DNA of 64,000 nt, taken from positions 1 to 64,000 of the forward strand of contig NZ_BAML01000002.1 in assembly GCF_000615845.1 (NCBI RefSeq). The letters are read 5' to 3'. The number at the start of each line of letters is the position of its first letter. The first letter of the stretch is position 1. A program made the translations under genes and the position numbers. The stretch comes from Ligilactobacillus hayakitensis DSM 18933 = JCM 14209 (lineage in GTDB: Bacteria > Bacillota > Bacilli > Lactobacillales > Lactobacillaceae). The notes under the pieces were generated by a model that was given only the letters and a program-made list of their open reading frames with translations, had not been told where the DNA came from and did not search any database. This document shows, piece after piece, positions 63,108 to 64,000 of the stretch.

Positions 63108-63596
63108 TTGCAAATCGCAGTAGAATCATTTATTAATGCTATTGAAAGCGAAGAATATACAACTAAAATTATTACGGGGACAATGAATGATGTTGATCAA
63201 TTAGGAATCGCAGAAATCATTGATCCGGTTGTGAGCACTTTTGCTGATATCTTAAGACAAGAAACGCTTGCACAGGTGCAACTTGTCTTAGACGGATTAA
63301 AAGAACCAATCTTTATCACGTTAGAATCTGGAATTATTAATTTGCCTTTTAGCAATATTAGTAAGGTGGATAACTTCTACAGTGAATTAACGCAAGAAGT
63401 ACCAGTAGTGGTTAATTTAGTTGTAGCTCATTCAAAGTTAAATGCTTCAGGATTACGAATTGATACATTGGGAAATGTTACAGATTTTCTCAGCAATCCT
63501 GCCCAGTTTACAATGCAAATTATTACCAGTGTAGCTGAAAAAATAGCAACGATTCAAAATGCTCCTGATGATGAGCAAGAAGAATCTGATGAATAA
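63108..63596 (+). CDS. Hypothetical protein, 162 residues
   Basis: Not recognised. A soluble, mainly helical protein with an acidic tail (DDEQEESDE). Central strands (EPIFITLESGIINLP, VPVVVNLVVAHS) suggest an alpha/beta core. No signal or membrane helix. TTG 63108 is preferred because AAGGA lies 9 bases before it; an in-frame TTG at 63090 has no ribosome site. A terminator follows. Confidence 0.6.
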   Translation: MQIAVESFINAIESEEYTTKIITGTMNDVDQLGIAEIIDPVVSTFADILRQETLAQVQLVLDGLKEPIFITLESGIINLPFSNISKVDNFYSELTQEVPVVVNLVVAHSKLNASGLRIDTLGNVTDFLSNPAQFTMQIITSVAEKIATIQNAPDDEQEESDE

Positions 63597-63598
63597 AA

Positions 63599-63633
63599 TT
63601 AAGAGGTTGGGGAATATCCTAACCTCTTTTTTA
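63599..63633 (+). terminator. Terminator before the phosphatase gene
   Basis: AAGAGGTTGG(G) with CCTAACCTCTT and six T. Confidence 0.8.
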
Positions 63634-63645
63634 GAAGGTGGAAAA

Positions 63646-64000
63646 ATGAAAAATAGAATGCTTCTTTTAGACGGTGGAATTAATTTTCGTGAATTAGGCG
63701 GATATCCAACAAAAACAAATGGTAAAGTTAAATGGCATAAACTTTTAAGAAGCGGAAGTTTAGCACAATTAAGCACAAAGGATGTGGATAGCTTAGAACA
63801 ATATGGATTGCGATATGTTGTCGATTTAAGAACCACTGAAGAAAGTACATATTCACCGGATAAGTTATCCCCTAAAATGAAATATTTATCCACATCCGTT
63901 TATCCTTTTTCAAAAGAGTTGTTAGCTAATTTAGGGATTGTGAATAACTTAAAATTAAAGGCAACCACGCTTGCTTATAATCAACAAGTCTATCTCCAAA
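63646..64000 (+). CDS. Tyrosine-protein phosphatase family protein, 5' part
   Basis: An open frame from ATG 63646 (GAAGGTGG upstream) to the window edge, 118 codons. The start LLLDGGINFRELGGYPTKTNGKVKWHKLLRSGSLAQLS is characteristic of the Y_phosphatase3 family of Gram-positive Tyr phosphatases (LipA/Lp-type). The catalytic HCxxGxxR loop would lie beyond position 64000, so activity cannot be judged here. Confidence 0.82.
   Translation, partial: MKNRMLLLDGGINFRELGGYPTKTNGKVKWHKLLRSGSLAQLSTKDVDSLEQYGLRYVVDLRTTEESTYSPDKLSPKMKYLSTSVYPFSKELLANLGIVNNLKLKATTLAYNQQVYLQ

Overview
The window is low-GC Bacillota DNA that best fits a Lactobacillaceae chromosome. The evidence is the RexB/RexA helicase-nuclease pair, Mub-type repeats, a LysM-NlpC/P60 wall hydrolase, ECF transporter S components, an accessory Sec locus, an FLP-type Crp/Fnr regulator, and the order rsmG-parA-parB-DUF951-ychF-DUF1129. 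That order usually lies near oriC. The species cannot be named from sequence alone. No rRNA, tRNA, CRISPR array, insertion sequence or prophage was seen.

Layout: (1) 129-2315, a large Mub-repeat protein without export signals. (2) 2347-7079, a sucrose regulon: scrR and scrB on the minus strand, divergent from the scrA PTS gene, with matching promoters and operators. (3) 7194-12930, a GH13-like protein that has lost its catalytic residues, a frameshifted L,D-transpeptidase, a p60 hydrolase and a UDG-family protein. (4) 13012-16943, a FolT-type ECF S component behind a likely THF riboswitch, a znuABC zinc transporter with Zur boxes, and an HD hydrolase. (5) 17110-19651, a relPRS-like operon (small alarmone synthetase plus two-component system). 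(6) 19822-24277, the chromosome-partition block. (7) 24395-26504, a frameshifted ornithine decarboxylase. (8) 26551-29454, metNIQ behind a T-box. (9) 29559-31282, a YigZ-family protein and prs. (10) 31507-42260, a complete accessory Sec and glycosyltransferase operon with no adhesin beside it. (11) 42558-51932, a TetR regulator, a candidate structured RNA, rexBA and a frameshifted sortase. (12) 52018-56543, a nucleoside hydrolase and ECF S component behind a preQ1-I riboswitch, a Nudix hydrolase and an ABC-F protein. (13) 56608-64000, a YkuD protein with Ser in place of the catalytic Cys, a 4-kb FLP/metal-ATPase island flanked by direct repeats, a frameshifted C69 dipeptidase, a hypothetical gene and the start of a phosphatase.

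Several regulatory circuits can be read directly. A ScrR operator lies at the scrA start site and a matching site lies near scrB. A Zur box sits at the znu promoter, whose -35 element is inside the terminator of the upstream gene. Two FNR/FLP boxes sit at identical distances from TATACT -10 boxes in the metal island. The preQ1 aptamer tells what its salvage operon is for: queuosine-precursor scavenging.

The most unusual points are the metal island bounded by imperfect 165-175 bp repeats that duplicate the ykuD-pepD junction, the minimal RIC-like protein inside it, the catalytically dead GH13 protein, the Ser-variant YkuD protein and the adhesin-less accessory Sec locus. Four otherwise well-conserved genes carry one small indel each, so either the strain is decaying or the assembly contains indel errors.
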